A stretch of DNA of 64,000 nucleotides from Nitrobacteraceae bacterium AZCC 1564 (GTDB lineage: Bacteria; Pseudomonadota; Alphaproteobacteria; Rhizobiales; Xanthobacteraceae): assembly GCA_036924835.1 (NCBI GenBank), contig JBAGRR010000001.1:2108001-2172000 (forward strand), written 5' to 3'. Both the position numbers and the translations under genes were made by a program. The notes under the pieces were generated by a model. That model had not been told where the DNA came from. It saw only the letters and a program-made list of their open reading frames with translations, and made no database searches. This document shows positions 43,215 to 52,941 of this stretch, piece after piece (positions within the stretch are counted from its first letter, which is position 1; each line of letters starts with the position of its first letter).

Positions 43215-44840
43215 CTACCGCTGCACCCGCACGCCCAGCATCACAATGGTCGCCGATGAGCTTGCGCCGACGAGCGAGCTTTTCAACCAATCCTGGCGTA
43301 CCTGCGCCTTGATCTGGAAGGTGCGGGACAGTTTGTAGATCAGATCGCCCTCGGCGAAGTAGCGCCGGTCGAAGCGAGTGCCATCATAGTCCGTGGTGCC
43401 GGTGCCGAGCCTAGCTGCGCCGATCAGCCAGCGGCGAAACGCGTGATCCACCTGCAACGCGTAGTCCTGCGAAAACGCGCCGGAAACGCCGGGCAGCGTG
43501 GTTTCATCAATGGACGATGTCGCGGCGAGTGTGACGGTCGTAAGGCCGGTCGCCGTCCACACCAGCGAGGCACTTGTGAGCAGGCCGCTCAGATCGTTGA
43601 GGCGCGGATCCTGATAGGTGCGCATCGAATAGCCGATGGCAGCTTCGCCGGTCAGCAGCCGTGAGAATTCAAACGTCGTGCCGGCTTTGACGTAGCCGCC
43701 GTTGGAGTCGCGCGCGTATTTCGAGCGATCGACCGGCGTATCATGCACGCGCGTGTCGACCTCAAATTCGGCGAACGGCTTCAGACCGGGCATCAGATCG
43801 TAGCTGATACGCGCGAGCCCGCCAAACTGGTTGAAGTTGCGGTCGTCGTTGGTGCTCGATGTTCCGTCGGTGAGCAGCGACTGTTGATACGTGGTGCGGT
43901 CGGCAAGTCCTGCGACGTTGACCTGCAGGCGGTTGAAATCATGCTCGATGCCAGCGGTCACGCCCACGTCCGTCGCCAACGGATATTTCGCGAGCCCCAC
44001 CTGAATGTTCGGCGAACCGGGATTGTCGGTGAAGACGCGCATGCGCAACTGCGTGTTGATGCGGGTGTCACGCTGAACATCGATGCGGCCATCGATCTTG
44101 CCGTCGAAGCTCGGCACATCGATGCTGGTCGGCACCGGCGAAGGCCCGCTGGCGAGCGGCGGAAACGTCGTGCCATAGCCGGTGAAAGAGCCGCGCAGGT
44201 CAGCGATCAGTGAGTGCCGTTCCCAGTCTGACGCGATCAGCAACTCAGGCGACACCGTGTAAAACGCCGAACCCTTCGGCGTGTCGATGCGGCCGGGATT
44301 GGTGTTGTAACCACCCCAGACTTCGACAGCGGCCTTGCTCAGAAAGCTGCCGGTGTGGAAACCGACATTGGCGAATGGATCATCATCCACCTTCAGGCGG
44401 CGGCGCGGCGGCTGACCGGGCACATTGCCTGCAACGGATGGCGACACCGGCGCAGCAACCCTTGCGCTTCTGTTTGGCGTGGCCGATGCGGGCGGATTGC
44501 CGGGGCCGACATATTTCGGTTTCGGCGCACCGGGATAAAGCTTCGGCCTCTTCCGTGTGCGGTTGAGGGAATCGAAGCCCGTGTCCGACGCGCCGGACGC
44601 CGGCGGAATATCGTAGGTCGGGATTGCTCCGATGCGTGACGGGGCCGGCGCGGGCCGGCGGCGCTGATCCCCATCGTCATCGACCTGAGCCGTTCGCCGT
44701 AGTGGCGACAGTTCCGGTGGGGCGAATCCACCCTGCACCGGGTTCATCATGTTCGCGGTCAGCGTTTGCGCGTGAGCGGCAACAGGACCGGCCGTGATCA
44801 GGAGGATTGAAATTCCCAGCAGGCGGCAGGCCGGAAGCAC
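43215..44840 (-). CDS. Outer-membrane beta-barrel protein
   Basis: About 541 residues if it starts at GTG 44840, just before a signal peptide (ACRLLGISILLITAG, AAHAQ). The frame is open to 44948 through an implausible leader, so the start is uncertain. Residues 30-150 of the mature part are Pro/Arg-rich and probably periplasmic. The rest (about 400 residues) is a run of alternating amphipathic strands such as SLIADLRGSFTGYGTTF, GLARISYDLMPGLKPFAEFEV and AAIGYSMRTY, ending MLGVRVQR with an aromatic/charged C-terminus. It fits the BBP2_2 / OMB families, often involved in polysaccharide export. No export genes are adjacent, so the role is open. Confidence 0.8.
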   Translation of the reverse strand: MLPACRLLGISILLITAGPVAAHAQTLTANMMNPVQGGFAPPELSPLRRTAQVDDDGDQRRRPAPAPSRIGAIPTYDIPPASGASDTGFDSLNRTRKRPKLYPGAPKPKYVGPGNPPASATPNRSARVAAPVSPSVAGNVPGQPPRRRLKVDDDPFANVGFHTGSFLSKAAVEVWGGYNTNPGRIDTPKGSAFYTVSPELLIASDWERHSLIADLRGSFTGYGTTFPPLASGPSPVPTSIDVPSFDGKIDGRIDVQRDTRINTQLRMRVFTDNPGSPNIQVGLAKYPLATDVGVTAGIEHDFNRLQVNVAGLADRTTYQQSLLTDGTSSTNDDRNFNQFGGLARISYDLMPGLKPFAEFEVDTRVHDTPVDRSKYARDSNGGYVKAGTTFEFSRLLTGEAAIGYSMRTYQDPRLNDLSGLLTSASLVWTATGLTTVTLAATSSIDETTLPGVSGAFSQDYALQVDHAFRRWLIGAARLGTGTTDYDGTRFDRRYFAEGDLIYKLSRTFQIKAQVRQDWLKSSLVGASSSATIVMLGVRVQR

Positions 44841-45150
44841 GCGCCCAGCAGGCGCGCGCCAGCAATGGTCCCACAACCCGCGCGGTTGCTGCCAACCAGG
44901 CACTTCCAAAACCTCTCCAGCCCCGGAACGGCCGAGGCCAACTCCCAAAAACGCAACGAATTCATTGGATTGCGACGAGGAACGCCGCCGCCCGGCGCCT
45001 GCGAACGCCGTTAACAGAGTTAAAACAAGTATGGTTAATGGGGGGTTGAGAGGGGGGTGGCGCGTCGCTTTGGGAGCGGCGGCATGCTAAGCAACGGCCA
45101 ACGCGGCGCCGGCGGCGCCCTCTCTCTGGTACGACGCTCTGGAACGTTTT

Positions 45151-46161
45151 ATGGCCACTTCAAAACCGCGGGCAGCAGCTTCCGTGACCCCTTCGACATC
45201 GCCCGCGATCGCATCCGCCCTTCGTACACTCGATACAGAAGCCAGCGGCGTCGCCGCCCTTGCCACCGCTCTCGAAGCCGATCTTGGCGCACCGTTCACG
45301 GCCGCGGTCGATCTGATCCGCAACGCCAAGGGCCGCCTAATCGTGACGGGTCTCGGCAAGTCCGGCCACATCGGCAAAAAGATGGCCGCCTCCTTCGCCT
45401 CCACCGGCACGCCCGCCTTCTTCGTCCACGCGGCGGAAGCAAGCCATGGCGATCTCGGCATGATCACCCCCGACGACGTCATCATGGCGCTATCGTGGTC
45501 CGGCGAGACCGCCGAATTGAAGAACCTGATCACCTATTCGCGGCGCTTCCGCATCGGCCTGATCGCCGTGACGTCCGAGGCGACCTCGACGCTCGGCGCG
45601 GCGGCGGACATCGCGCTGACGCTGCCGAAGGCGCGGGAAGCGTGCCCGCACAATCTTGCGCCGACCACATCATCGCTCATGCAGCTCGCACTCGGTGACG
45701 CGTTGATGGTGGCGTTGCTGGAGAGCCGCGGCTTTACCGCGCTCGACTTCAGCACCCTCCATCCGTCCGGCAAGCTCGGTGCGATGCTGAAATTCGTGCG
45801 CGACCTGATGCACAAGGAGACCGAAGTGCCAGTGAAGCCGCTTGGCACCAAGATGTCCGAGGCGTTGGTGGAGATGACCTCGAAGGGATTTGGCTGCGTC
45901 GGCATTATTGACGGGCGCGGCGACCTCGTCGGCATCGTCACTGACGGCGACCTGCGCCGCCACATGCGGCCCGACCTCATGACGGCCAGTGTCGATGAAG
46001 TAATGACGAAGAATCCGAAGACCATCAGGCCCGACCTGCTGGCGAGCGAGGCACTGGAAATCCTCAACTCGTCAAAGATCACCGCGCTGATCGTGACCGA
46101 AGGCAAAACGCCGGTCGGCATCGTACATCTGCACGACATCCTGCGCGCAGGCGTCGCCTAG
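45151..46161 (+). CDS. kdsD: D-arabinose-5-phosphate isomerase (KpsF/GutQ family)
   Basis: 336 residues. SIS domain (about 45-180): GRLIVTGLGKSGHIGKKMAASFASTGTPAFFVHAAEASHGDLG, SWSGETAELKNL. Two CBS domains follow (about 215-270, GFGCVGIIDGRGDLVGIVTDGDLRR; and 280-335, SKITALIVTEGKTPVGIVHLHDILRAG). It converts ribulose-5-phosphate to arabinose-5-phosphate, the first step to Kdo for LPS. It stands alone between a beta-barrel gene (divergent) and nfeD (convergent, 13 bp apart). TTAA motifs (about 45013-45043) with a minus-strand TTAACCAT lie in the upstream 200 bp. Confidence 0.93.
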   Translation: MATSKPRAAASVTPSTSPAIASALRTLDTEASGVAALATALEADLGAPFTAAVDLIRNAKGRLIVTGLGKSGHIGKKMAASFASTGTPAFFVHAAEASHGDLGMITPDDVIMALSWSGETAELKNLITYSRRFRIGLIAVTSEATSTLGAAADIALTLPKAREACPHNLAPTTSSLMQLALGDALMVALLESRGFTALDFSTLHPSGKLGAMLKFVRDLMHKETEVPVKPLGTKMSEALVEMTSKGFGCVGIIDGRGDLVGIVTDGDLRRHMRPDLMTASVDEVMTKNPKTIRPDLLASEALEILNSSKITALIVTEGKTPVGIVHLHDILRAGVA

Positions 46162-46174
46162 CGCTGGAGATTCT

Positions 46175-46618
46175 CTAAACCAATTCCACCGTCAGGCTGG
46201 CGCCATCCGCCTGAGTGACCTTCACCCGACAGCCGGAGGGCGCGTCCGGCCCGGCAACACGCCAGACGGTGTCGTCCACCCGCACCGTCCCGACGCCGTC
46301 GATAATCGGCTTCTCCAGCGTAAAGACACGGCCGATCAAGCTCTCCGCTCGCCGATTGAGAAATGGCGTGTCGGTCGGCTTCTCATGGTGCCGCGCGAAG
46401 TGCCGCCATAGCGGCACCATCGCAATGGCCAATGCCGCGAACGCGATGACCTGAGCCTGCCATGACCACGCGATGCCGAATGACAGCAGCCCCACAATCA
46501 AGGCTGCAAGCCCGAGCCACAACATGAACACACCGGGCGCGAACGTCTCGATGGCCATCAGCGCAACGCCAAGGATCAGCCAATTCCACGTCCCTAACTT
46601 CGTCAGCAGCTCCATCAT
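46175..46618 (-). CDS. NfeD-family membrane protein
   Basis: 147 residues. Two to three hydrophobic segments (about 12-75) are followed by an OB-fold domain (about 88-147: ESLIGRVFTLEKPIIDGVGTVRVDDTVWRVAGPDAPSGCRVKV). This is the short NfeD form that partners SPFH/stomatin proteins. It starts 14 bp after the SPFH gene on the same strand, the classic gene pair. NfeD is thought to modulate the stomatin-like protein and membrane microdomains. It is convergent with kdsD; no terminator is visible in the 13 bp between. Confidence 0.9.
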   Translation of the reverse strand: MMELLTKLGTWNWLILGVALMAIETFAPGVFMLWLGLAALIVGLLSFGIAWSWQAQVIAFAALAIAMVPLWRHFARHHEKPTDTPFLNRRAESLIGRVFTLEKPIIDGVGTVRVDDTVWRVAGPDAPSGCRVKVTQADGASLTVELV

Positions 46619-46632
46619 GGAATATGACTCTC

Positions 46633-47616
46633 TCAGGCTGGCTTGGTCGGCGCCGTGTTCGGCACGGTCGACGGGCGGCGCGGTGCGGCCGCAGCAGCAC
46701 CTCCTTCGCCGAAGGTCGCTTTGGCGATCTCGGAGATGCCACCGAGCGACGACAGAATGCCGGTGGCTTCCATCGGCAACATGATGATCTTCTGGTTCGG
46801 CGAGTCCGCAAGTTGGCCAAATGCCTTGATGTACTTGTCGGCGATGAAATAGTTCAGCGACGCGACGTTGCCGCTGGCGATGGCGTCACTGACCATCTGG
46901 GTCGCCTTGGCTTCCGCTTCGGCCGCGCGCTCACGTGCTTCGGCATCGCGGAATGCAGCTTCGCGCCGACCTTCGGCCTGCAGAATCTGCGCCTGCTTGG
47001 CGCCTTCCGCGCGCAGGATTTCCGACTGCCGCTGGCCTTCGGCCTGAAGGATGTCCGCGCGCTTGACGCGCTCGGCTTTCATCTGCCGGCCCATGGCTTC
47101 GACCAGATCGGCCGGCGGAACAATATCCTTGATCTCGATGCGGTTGACCTTGAGGCCCCATGGCGACACCGCGGCATCGACCACGCGCAGCAAGCGCTCG
47201 TTGATCTCGTCACGGTGCGATAGCACCTGGTCGAGATCCATCGATCCCATCACCGAGCGGATGTTGGTCATGGTCAGCGTGACGATCGCGTGATTGAGGT
47301 TTGAGACCTCGTAACTCGCCTTCGCGGCATCGAACACCTGATAAAATGCGACGCCGTCGACCGTCACTGTCGCGTTGTCCTTGGTGATGACCTCCTGCTC
47401 AGGAATGTCGATCACCTGCTCCATCATGTTCACCTTGCGGCCGACACGATCAAAGAATGGGACAATGATATTGAGGCCCGGCCTCAGCGTTCGCGTGTAT
47501 TTCCCGAACCTCTCGATGGTCCAGTCGTAGCCTTGTGAGACCGTTTTCACGCCGGCGAAGAGTGTCGCGATAACAAGTAGAACCAAAGCAATAGCGAAAA
47601 TATCAAAACCGGACAT
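46633..47616 (-). CDS. SPFH/stomatin-like membrane protein (QmcA/paraslipin type)
   Basis: 327 residues from ATG 47616 with GGGAG seven bases upstream. One N-terminal membrane segment (about 4-24), then the SPFH domain ([43 protein letters not shown]), then a long helical region with repeated ILQAEG/ILRAEG units (about 195-235) forming a coiled coil. Members form large membrane cages that regulate FtsH and membrane quality control. It precedes the NfeD gene in one operon. The C-terminus is Ala/Pro-rich. Confidence 0.93.
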   Translation of the reverse strand: MSGFDIFAIALVLLVIATLFAGVKTVSQGYDWTIERFGKYTRTLRPGLNIIVPFFDRVGRKVNMMEQVIDIPEQEVITKDNATVTVDGVAFYQVFDAAKASYEVSNLNHAIVTLTMTNIRSVMGSMDLDQVLSHRDEINERLLRVVDAAVSPWGLKVNRIEIKDIVPPADLVEAMGRQMKAERVKRADILQAEGQRQSEILRAEGAKQAQILQAEGRREAAFRDAEARERAAEAEAKATQMVSDAIASGNVASLNYFIADKYIKAFGQLADSPNQKIIMLPMEATGILSSLGGISEIAKATFGEGGAAAAAPRRPSTVPNTAPTKPA

Positions 47617-47779
47617 GAACAACTCCCAAAGGGTGGCAAGCCATGACGGCAGTACGACTCGTCATGGCGATCCTAGCACGGGCGTATGACCGCCGCTCCG
47701 TCCTTGGTCAGCTGAGGGAGTAGAGAGGTTCGAGAAGGAGGAAGGACGATCTCGGTGGGCGATCGGCTAAGGGCTTCGC

Positions 47780-48817
47780 TCAGACCCAGCCCTGAAGCTC
47801 GCGCAGCACCAATTGGCGGATCATGTCGATGCCTTCGTCGCTGTCATTGAGGCACGGGACGGCGGAAAACTCCTGTCCGCCGGCCTTATGGAAGACTTCC
47901 GCATTCTCCTGGACGATTTCTTCCAGCGTCTCGATACAGTCCGCCGCGAATCCCGGGGTGACCACCACGATGCGTTTCACGCCTTCCTTGGCAAGCCGTT
48001 CGACCGTCTTGATCGTGTAAGGCTGTAGCCATTCCTGATAGCCGAAGCGCGACTGGAACGTCAGTATCAGGCCTTTCTCGTCCAGGCCCATGCGCTTGCG
48101 CAACGCTTCCACTGTAGCAACGCACTGCTCGCGATAGGGATCACCCTTGTCGATATAGGACTGCGGCATGCCATGAAACGACGCAATGATCGTGTCAGGC
48201 TTATATGACAGCGTCGCCAGATGCTTGTCGATCGAGACCGCAAGCGCATCGATATAGGTCGGCTCGTCATAGTAAGGCGGCGTGAAGCGCATGGTCGGCT
48301 GTGCCCGCATCTCCTTGAGGGCAGTCGCAACCTTGTCCACCACCGTCGCCGAGGTGGACGCCGAGTATTGCGGGTACATCGGCATCACCAGGATGCGATC
48401 GCAGCCCTGCGCCATCAGCGCCTCTAACCGCGATTTGATCGACGGGTTGCCGTAGCGCATGCCCCAATCGACGACGACATGCTTGTGGTCGGCAATCGAT
48501 GCGGCGAGCTTGTCGGACTGTGCCCGCGTGATGGTTTTCAGCGGGGATTCGTTCTTTTCGGTATTCCAGATCTTCAGATAATCCTTCGCCTTACGCGCGG
48601 GACGAACGCGGAGGACGATTCCATTTAGGATCAGCTGCCAGAGCAACCCCTGATTTTCGATTACCCGCGGGTCCGACAGAAACTCGCGCAGATAGACCCG
48701 CACGCCTTGGGCATCGGCCGTATCGGGCGTGCCGAGATTGACCAGCAATACGCCGACGCGCCCTTGCGCGGCTTCGGTTGCCGGACGTCGCGTATCAAGT
48801 GGAATGACCGTTGTCAT
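47780..48817 (-). CDS. hemH: Ferrochelatase
   Basis: 345 residues. VGVLLVNLGTPDTADAQGVRVYLREFLSD is the family N-terminus, and WGMRYGNPSI with MPMYPQYSASTSATV lines the active site. The metal-site His is in IIASFHGMPQSYIDKGDPY and the conserved Glu is in PGFAADCIETLEEI. It inserts Fe2+ into protoporphyrin IX to make haem at the inner membrane. CIETLEE and the end cysteines do not clearly form the [2Fe-2S] site found in some homologs. It stands between the SPFH pair and the NicO gene on the same strand, with no obvious co-transcription. Confidence 0.96.
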   Translation of the reverse strand: MTTVIPLDTRRPATEAAQGRVGVLLVNLGTPDTADAQGVRVYLREFLSDPRVIENQGLLWQLILNGIVLRVRPARKAKDYLKIWNTEKNESPLKTITRAQSDKLAASIADHKHVVVDWGMRYGNPSIKSRLEALMAQGCDRILVMPMYPQYSASTSATVVDKVATALKEMRAQPTMRFTPPYYDEPTYIDALAVSIDKHLATLSYKPDTIIASFHGMPQSYIDKGDPYREQCVATVEALRKRMGLDEKGLILTFQSRFGYQEWLQPYTIKTVERLAKEGVKRIVVVTPGFAADCIETLEEIVQENAEVFHKAGGQEFSAVPCLNDSDEGIDMIRQLVLRELQGWV

Positions 48818-48873
48818 GATGGCTGTGGCATCGCGCTTTGAAACACCGATGTCAAGCGAGCGCGATCACGCGA

Positions 48874-50079
48874 TCAGAAGCAGGTGGTGCGTTCCGCGGC
48901 AATGTAGCCCAGCAAAAGACCGACGCCGAACAGCAGAACCAGTCCCGCGGCAGCGAACTCAACCCCGCGCAGGAAAATCGCACCGCCGCCGTCCCGGCCG
49001 GCGGCCATCCGCGCCGCTATCCCCTTGGCGGAAACCGCGACCAGCGCAATCATGGAAACCGTGATGGCGGTTCCAAGCCCCATCACGAAGGTTGCAGCAA
49101 CGCCGGCCCAGAACATGCCCTGCGCCAGCGCAAACACCAGAACCAGAATAGCGCCCGAGCACGGGCGAATGCCGACCGTGAGGATTGCGCTCAACCCGCG
49201 CGACCAGCCACCCGGACCGGCAAGCTCACTTGGCTCCGGACCGTGCGAATGGCCGCAATGCTCATCATGAACATGACCGGCGTGGTCGTGACCATGGTGG
49301 TGGTGATGGTGAGGATCATCATGACCGTGATGGTGATCGTGTCCGTGGTGATGCCCATGATCATGAGCATGATCGTCGTCAGCATGAGCGGTCCGCGCAT
49401 GGGCAGACGCATGCGAATGTCCATGATCGTGATCATGATGCGCGTGATCGTGGCCGTGTGCGTGTGCCATGGCAGGAACAAGCTGAGGCACCGCCGTACC
49501 GCGCCAGGAGCGCAGTGCCCGGATGAACCCACCACCCTTGGTCCAGACCAGCCGCGCGCCGAACGCGGCGATCAAGCCATAGCTCACAATCTCGATGACA
49601 CGCTCTGCACCACACAAGCTCTTCGCCGTGGCATTGAGCAGCAAGGCGCCGATGCCGACAATGGCCACCGCGACGAGCGCCTGCATCAGAGCCGAGGCAA
49701 ACGACAGCACGATTCCGCGGCGCGCGGTTTCTTCATTGGCTACGAGATAGGATGAGATCACCGCCTTGCCGTGACCGGGACCGGCGGCGTGAAAGATGCC
49801 GTAGGCGAATGAGATGCCGAGCAGCGTCCAAACTGCGGTGCCATCGGTCTTTGCCGCGCGAATGGTCGAGGACATCTGGCGGTAGAACTCGGACTGCTTG
49901 GCGAGGAGCCAGCCGACGATGCCTCCCACCTGCGAATCCGGGACCGCTCCACCTTTCGGCGCACCGAACGGATTCTGTGCCGACGCCACATGCATCACGC
50001 AGTCAACAAGCAATACCGCGGTGACAACAGCCAGGCCCAAAGCGGCAACGCCCGCAGGCGTCCAGCGAGAGTTACGCAT
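48874..50079 (-). CDS. NicO-family nickel/cobalt exporter-type transporter with His-rich loop
   Basis: 401 residues from ATG 50079. Six or so hydrophobic segments carry the NicO blocks, including FAYGIFHAAGPGHGKAVISSYL (H-x-x-x-x-G-H-G-K) and LTVGIRPCSGAILVLVFAL. Between helices 3 and 4 lies a cytoplasmic or periplasmic loop of about 75 residues with about 30 His, including DDPHHHHHHGHDHAGHVHDE. This is a metal-binding region as in RcnA/NicO proteins. The start overlaps the DUF1007 stop (TGATG), so the two genes are coupled. The upstream gene's frameshift could lower its translation. Ni or Co specificity is not decidable. Confidence 0.88.
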   Translation of the reverse strand: MRNSRWTPAGVAALGLAVVTAVLLVDCVMHVASAQNPFGAPKGGAVPDSQVGGIVGWLLAKQSEFYRQMSSTIRAAKTDGTAVWTLLGISFAYGIFHAAGPGHGKAVISSYLVANEETARRGIVLSFASALMQALVAVAIVGIGALLLNATAKSLCGAERVIEIVSYGLIAAFGARLVWTKGGGFIRALRSWRGTAVPQLVPAMAHAHGHDHAHHDHDHGHSHASAHARTAHADDDHAHDHGHHHGHDHHHGHDDPHHHHHHGHDHAGHVHDEHCGHSHGPEPSELAGPGGWSRGLSAILTVGIRPCSGAILVLVFALAQGMFWAGVAATFVMGLGTAITVSMIALVAVSAKGIAARMAAGRDGGGAIFLRGVEFAAAGLVLLFGVGLLLGYIAAERTTCF

Positions 50080-50736
50080 CAGGGGCAATCCACCATGATC
50101 TTGTTGGCGAACATCGCGCCGTAGTTCGAGTTGTCGCCATTCAGGAAGCTTTGCTCGTTCATGGTCTGCGCCTGCGCGCTGCCATCCGTCGGACGATCGA
50201 TGCTGAGCTTGCAGTTCGCCGGCGCGTCGACGAGCTTGACCGGGTCTTTGTCGTTCAGCGTGAAATCGATGAAATAGGACGGATCGAACACCTCGACCGC
50301 GAGCGTGTTCGCTTTGAACGGAGTCTTGAACGGCAGAGTGAAATGCAGCGTCAGCGCCGCGTCCTTGTATTCGAGGTAGTAGTCGACCGGATCGCCGAAC
50401 TTCTCTTTCTTCTGACTGCCTTTGGGCCCGATCTTGGCGAACGTGAAGTAAGCGTATTCCTTCAGTGACTCGACATTTGGTCTGGGCCAGCGGCGCGAGC
50501 TCTTCCCGCGTGTAAGCCCCCTTTGTCTTGCTCTCGATCCCTTGCAGCGCGTAGGTCGAAAACATGTCGTCGAAGGTCCATGCATGGCGCACACCGGTGA
50601 TGGTGCCATCGGGGCCATAGACCAGTTCGCTCTTAGCGGTGATCCAGACGTGAGGGTGGGCTTTTGCGGCCTCGACACCGAATGCCGTAGCCGCGACCAC
50701 GAACAAAAGCTGGATCAGCCGGCGCACAGTGGTCAT
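50079..50736 (-). pseudogene. DUF1007 periplasmic metal-binding protein, frameshifted
   Basis: The first part (from ATG 50736) has a signal peptide and then AKAHPHVWITAKSELVYG with the characteristic HPHVW start of mature DUF1007 proteins, reading to EELAPLAQT. The continuation VESLKEYAYFTFAKIGPKG...NYGAMFANKIMVDCP is in another frame. Removing one A of the AAA run at 50476-50478 joins them as LAQTNVESLKEY, giving about 218 residues. Without it, the first frame runs on by chance into the NicO frame. DUF1007 proteins accompany NicO transporters and probably deliver or sense the metal. Either a recent lesion or a homopolymer sequencing error. Confidence 0.82.
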
Positions 50737-50737
50737 C

Positions 50738-52819
50738 TCAAGCTGCCTCAGGTTCGTCGAGCAGACCGCGACGGCGCAGCAGCGCATCGGGCTCTGGCTT
50801 TCTGCCACGGAAAGCGATGTAGGCCTCTTCAGGATCGCGTGATCCGCCAGACGAATAAATGTCATCATGAAGACGCTTGGCGACGGCCGGATCGAAGATG
50901 TCGCCAGCCTCCTCGAACGCGCCAAATGCGTCCGCATCCATCACTTCGGACCACATGTAGCTGTAATAGCCGGAGGCGTAGTGATCGCCAGAGAAAATGT
51001 GACCGAACTGTTGCGGCCGGTGGCGCATGGCGATCTCTGCTGGCATCCCGATCTTGTCCAGCTCGCGCTTCTCAAAGGCACGCACATCCGTAATCGATGC
51101 CGCCGGCTGCGAATGAAATTCCAGATCCACCAGCGCGGAGGACACGAACTCGACCGTCGCGAAGCTCTGGTTGAATTTGCGCGCGGCAATGAAGCGCTTG
51201 AGCAGATCATCCGGCAGCGGCTCGCCGGTTTTGTAGTGCCGGGCGAATTTCTGCAGCACCTCGGGCCGCTCCTGCCAGTGCTCATAGAGTTGCGACGGCA
51301 GCTCCACGAAGTCCGTGAACACGCTGGTGCCTGACAGCGACGGATAGATCACGTTCGACAACATGCCGTGCAGGCCGTGCCCGAGTTCGTGGAACAACGT
51401 GCGTGCATCGTCCGGCGACAGCAGCGCGGGTTCACCGTTTGCGCCCTTGGAGAAGTTCAGCACGTTGATGATGAGCGGGTAGATATCACCGTCAAGCTTC
51501 TGCTGATCACGCAGCGACGTCATCCACGCGCCGGAGCGCTTGGAGGGGCGCGCGAAGTAATCGCCGTAGAACAGCGCCTTGTGGTTGCCCCAGAGGTCCT
51601 TGACCTCCCAGACCCGCACATCCGGATGCCAGACCGGAATGTCCTTACGTTCGGTGAAAGTCAGGCCAAACAGCCGATGCGCAACATCGAAGGCTGCGGC
51701 AATCATGTTGTCGAGCGCGAGATACGGCTTGATCGCAGTGTCGTCGAAGTTGGCACGCCGCTGGCGCAGCTTCTCGGCGTAGTACCGCCAGTCCCAAGCG
51801 GCGAGCTTGAAGTTGCCACCCTCCTCGGCGATGAGCTCCTGTAGCGCGTCACGATCCGCCATCGCGCGGGCGCGGGCCGGCTTCCAGACCCGCTCCAGCA
51901 GGCCGCGCACCGCTCCCGGCGTCTTGGCCATGGAATCTTCCAGCCGATAGGCGGCGAAACTCGGGTAGCCGAGCAGTTTGGCGCGTTCCTCACGCAGCCT
52001 GAGCACGTCAAGAATTGTGGCGCTGTTGTCGTTGGCATTTCCATTGTCGCCACGCGCGGTGAAAGCCCTAAACACTTTCTCCCGCAGGTCGCGGCGGGCG
52101 GACTCTTTCAGGAACGGCTCCGCCGAAGAACGGGACAGCGTCACCACCATCTTGCCCGCCATGCCGCGCTCCTCCGCGGCGGCCTTCGCCGCAGCAACGA
52201 AGCTTTCCGGCAGACCGGCGAGGTCATTCTCGCCGAGCTCCATCATCCAGTCCTGCTCGTCGCCAAGCAGATGATGGCTGAAGGTCGTGGATAACTGAGC
52301 CAGTTGTTCGTTGATGTCAGCCATCCGCTTCTTAGCGGCCTCGTCGAGGCCCGCACCTGCCCGGTGGAAATTAGTCCAAGTCCGCTCCAGCAGCCGCGCC
52401 TGTTCGGAGGAAAGCTTCAGCATTGTCGCTTTATCGCGCAGCTTGCTCACGCGGGCGAACAGCTCTGCATCCATCGTGATCGGATTCCAGTGCCGCGCCT
52501 GCTTCAGCGCCACCTCCGAATCGATTTTTAGCAGTTCCGGGTTCGAGTGCGCCCCAACGAGGTCATAGAACACCGCGGACACTTTAGAGAGCAGCTTGCC
52601 CGAGCGCTCCAGCGCCGCAATCGTGTTGTCGAAGGTGGGCTCAGCAGGGTTGTTCTTGATCGCCTCAATCTCGGCGGTGTGATCGGCGAAGGCCTGGTCG
52701 AACGCCGGGAGAAAGTGCTCTGGCAGAATTTGGTCAAAAGGCGGCGTCTCGAAAGGCGTTTGCCAGGCTGACAATAACGGGTTGGCGGTACCGGGGGCCG
52801 ATTGAGACGCGTCTGACAT
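50738..52819 (-). CDS. M3-family oligopeptidase (PrlC/Dcp type)
   Basis: 693 residues, the normal length for the family. The zinc motif is LFHELGHGLHGML (H-E-L-G-H), with the third ligand Glu in TDFVELPSQLYEHW. The end block HYASGYYSYMWSEVMDADAF holds the Tyr/His residues typical of M3 enzymes. There is no signal peptide, so it is cytoplasmic; it degrades peptides released by other proteases. Its TGA is one base from the DUF1007 ATG (TGAGATG), so M3 peptidase - DUF1007 - NicO is one operon. Any link between the peptidase and metal transport is unclear. Confidence 0.93.
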   Translation of the reverse strand: MSDASQSAPGTANPLLSAWQTPFETPPFDQILPEHFLPAFDQAFADHTAEIEAIKNNPAEPTFDNTIAALERSGKLLSKVSAVFYDLVGAHSNPELLKIDSEVALKQARHWNPITMDAELFARVSKLRDKATMLKLSSEQARLLERTWTNFHRAGAGLDEAAKKRMADINEQLAQLSTTFSHHLLGDEQDWMMELGENDLAGLPESFVAAAKAAAEERGMAGKMVVTLSRSSAEPFLKESARRDLREKVFRAFTARGDNGNANDNSATILDVLRLREERAKLLGYPSFAAYRLEDSMAKTPGAVRGLLERVWKPARARAMADRDALQELIAEEGGNFKLAAWDWRYYAEKLRQRRANFDDTAIKPYLALDNMIAAAFDVAHRLFGLTFTERKDIPVWHPDVRVWEVKDLWGNHKALFYGDYFARPSKRSGAWMTSLRDQQKLDGDIYPLIINVLNFSKGANGEPALLSPDDARTLFHELGHGLHGMLSNVIYPSLSGTSVFTDFVELPSQLYEHWQERPEVLQKFARHYKTGEPLPDDLLKRFIAARKFNQSFATVEFVSSALVDLEFHSQPAASITDVRAFEKRELDKIGMPAEIAMRHRPQQFGHIFSGDHYASGYYSYMWSEVMDADAFGAFEEAGDIFDPAVAKRLHDDIYSSGGSRDPEEAYIAFRGRKPEPDALLRRRGLLDEPEAA

Positions 52820-52941
52820 GAGCAGCCTTATTTGCAGCGATTTATGGTGTTCCTTCTATACCATCCGGTGGGGCTTTTTTGCGCCCATCCGGGCTTGATT
52901 GAACGCCCAATTTCGCAGAGATTGCGGCCTTAAACTGGATC

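Noticed and set aside
43215-44948. TTG start at 44948 for the beta-barrel protein
   Set aside because: The extra residues (rich in Gly, Trp and Arg) do not look like protein, and a signal peptide begins after GTG 44840. The true start remains uncertain.
49240-49470. Apparent tandem repeat of CATGATCGTG-like units
   Set aside because: This is the codon pattern of the His-rich loop of NicO and not an independent repeat array; the same holds for about 60740-60830 in the GTPase.
48874-50937. A single 687-residue minus-strand frame joining a DUF1007 N-terminus to NicO
   Set aside because: The middle part is the out-of-phase reading of DUF1007. The real DUF1007 continuation lies in another frame and NicO has its own coupled ATG at 50079.
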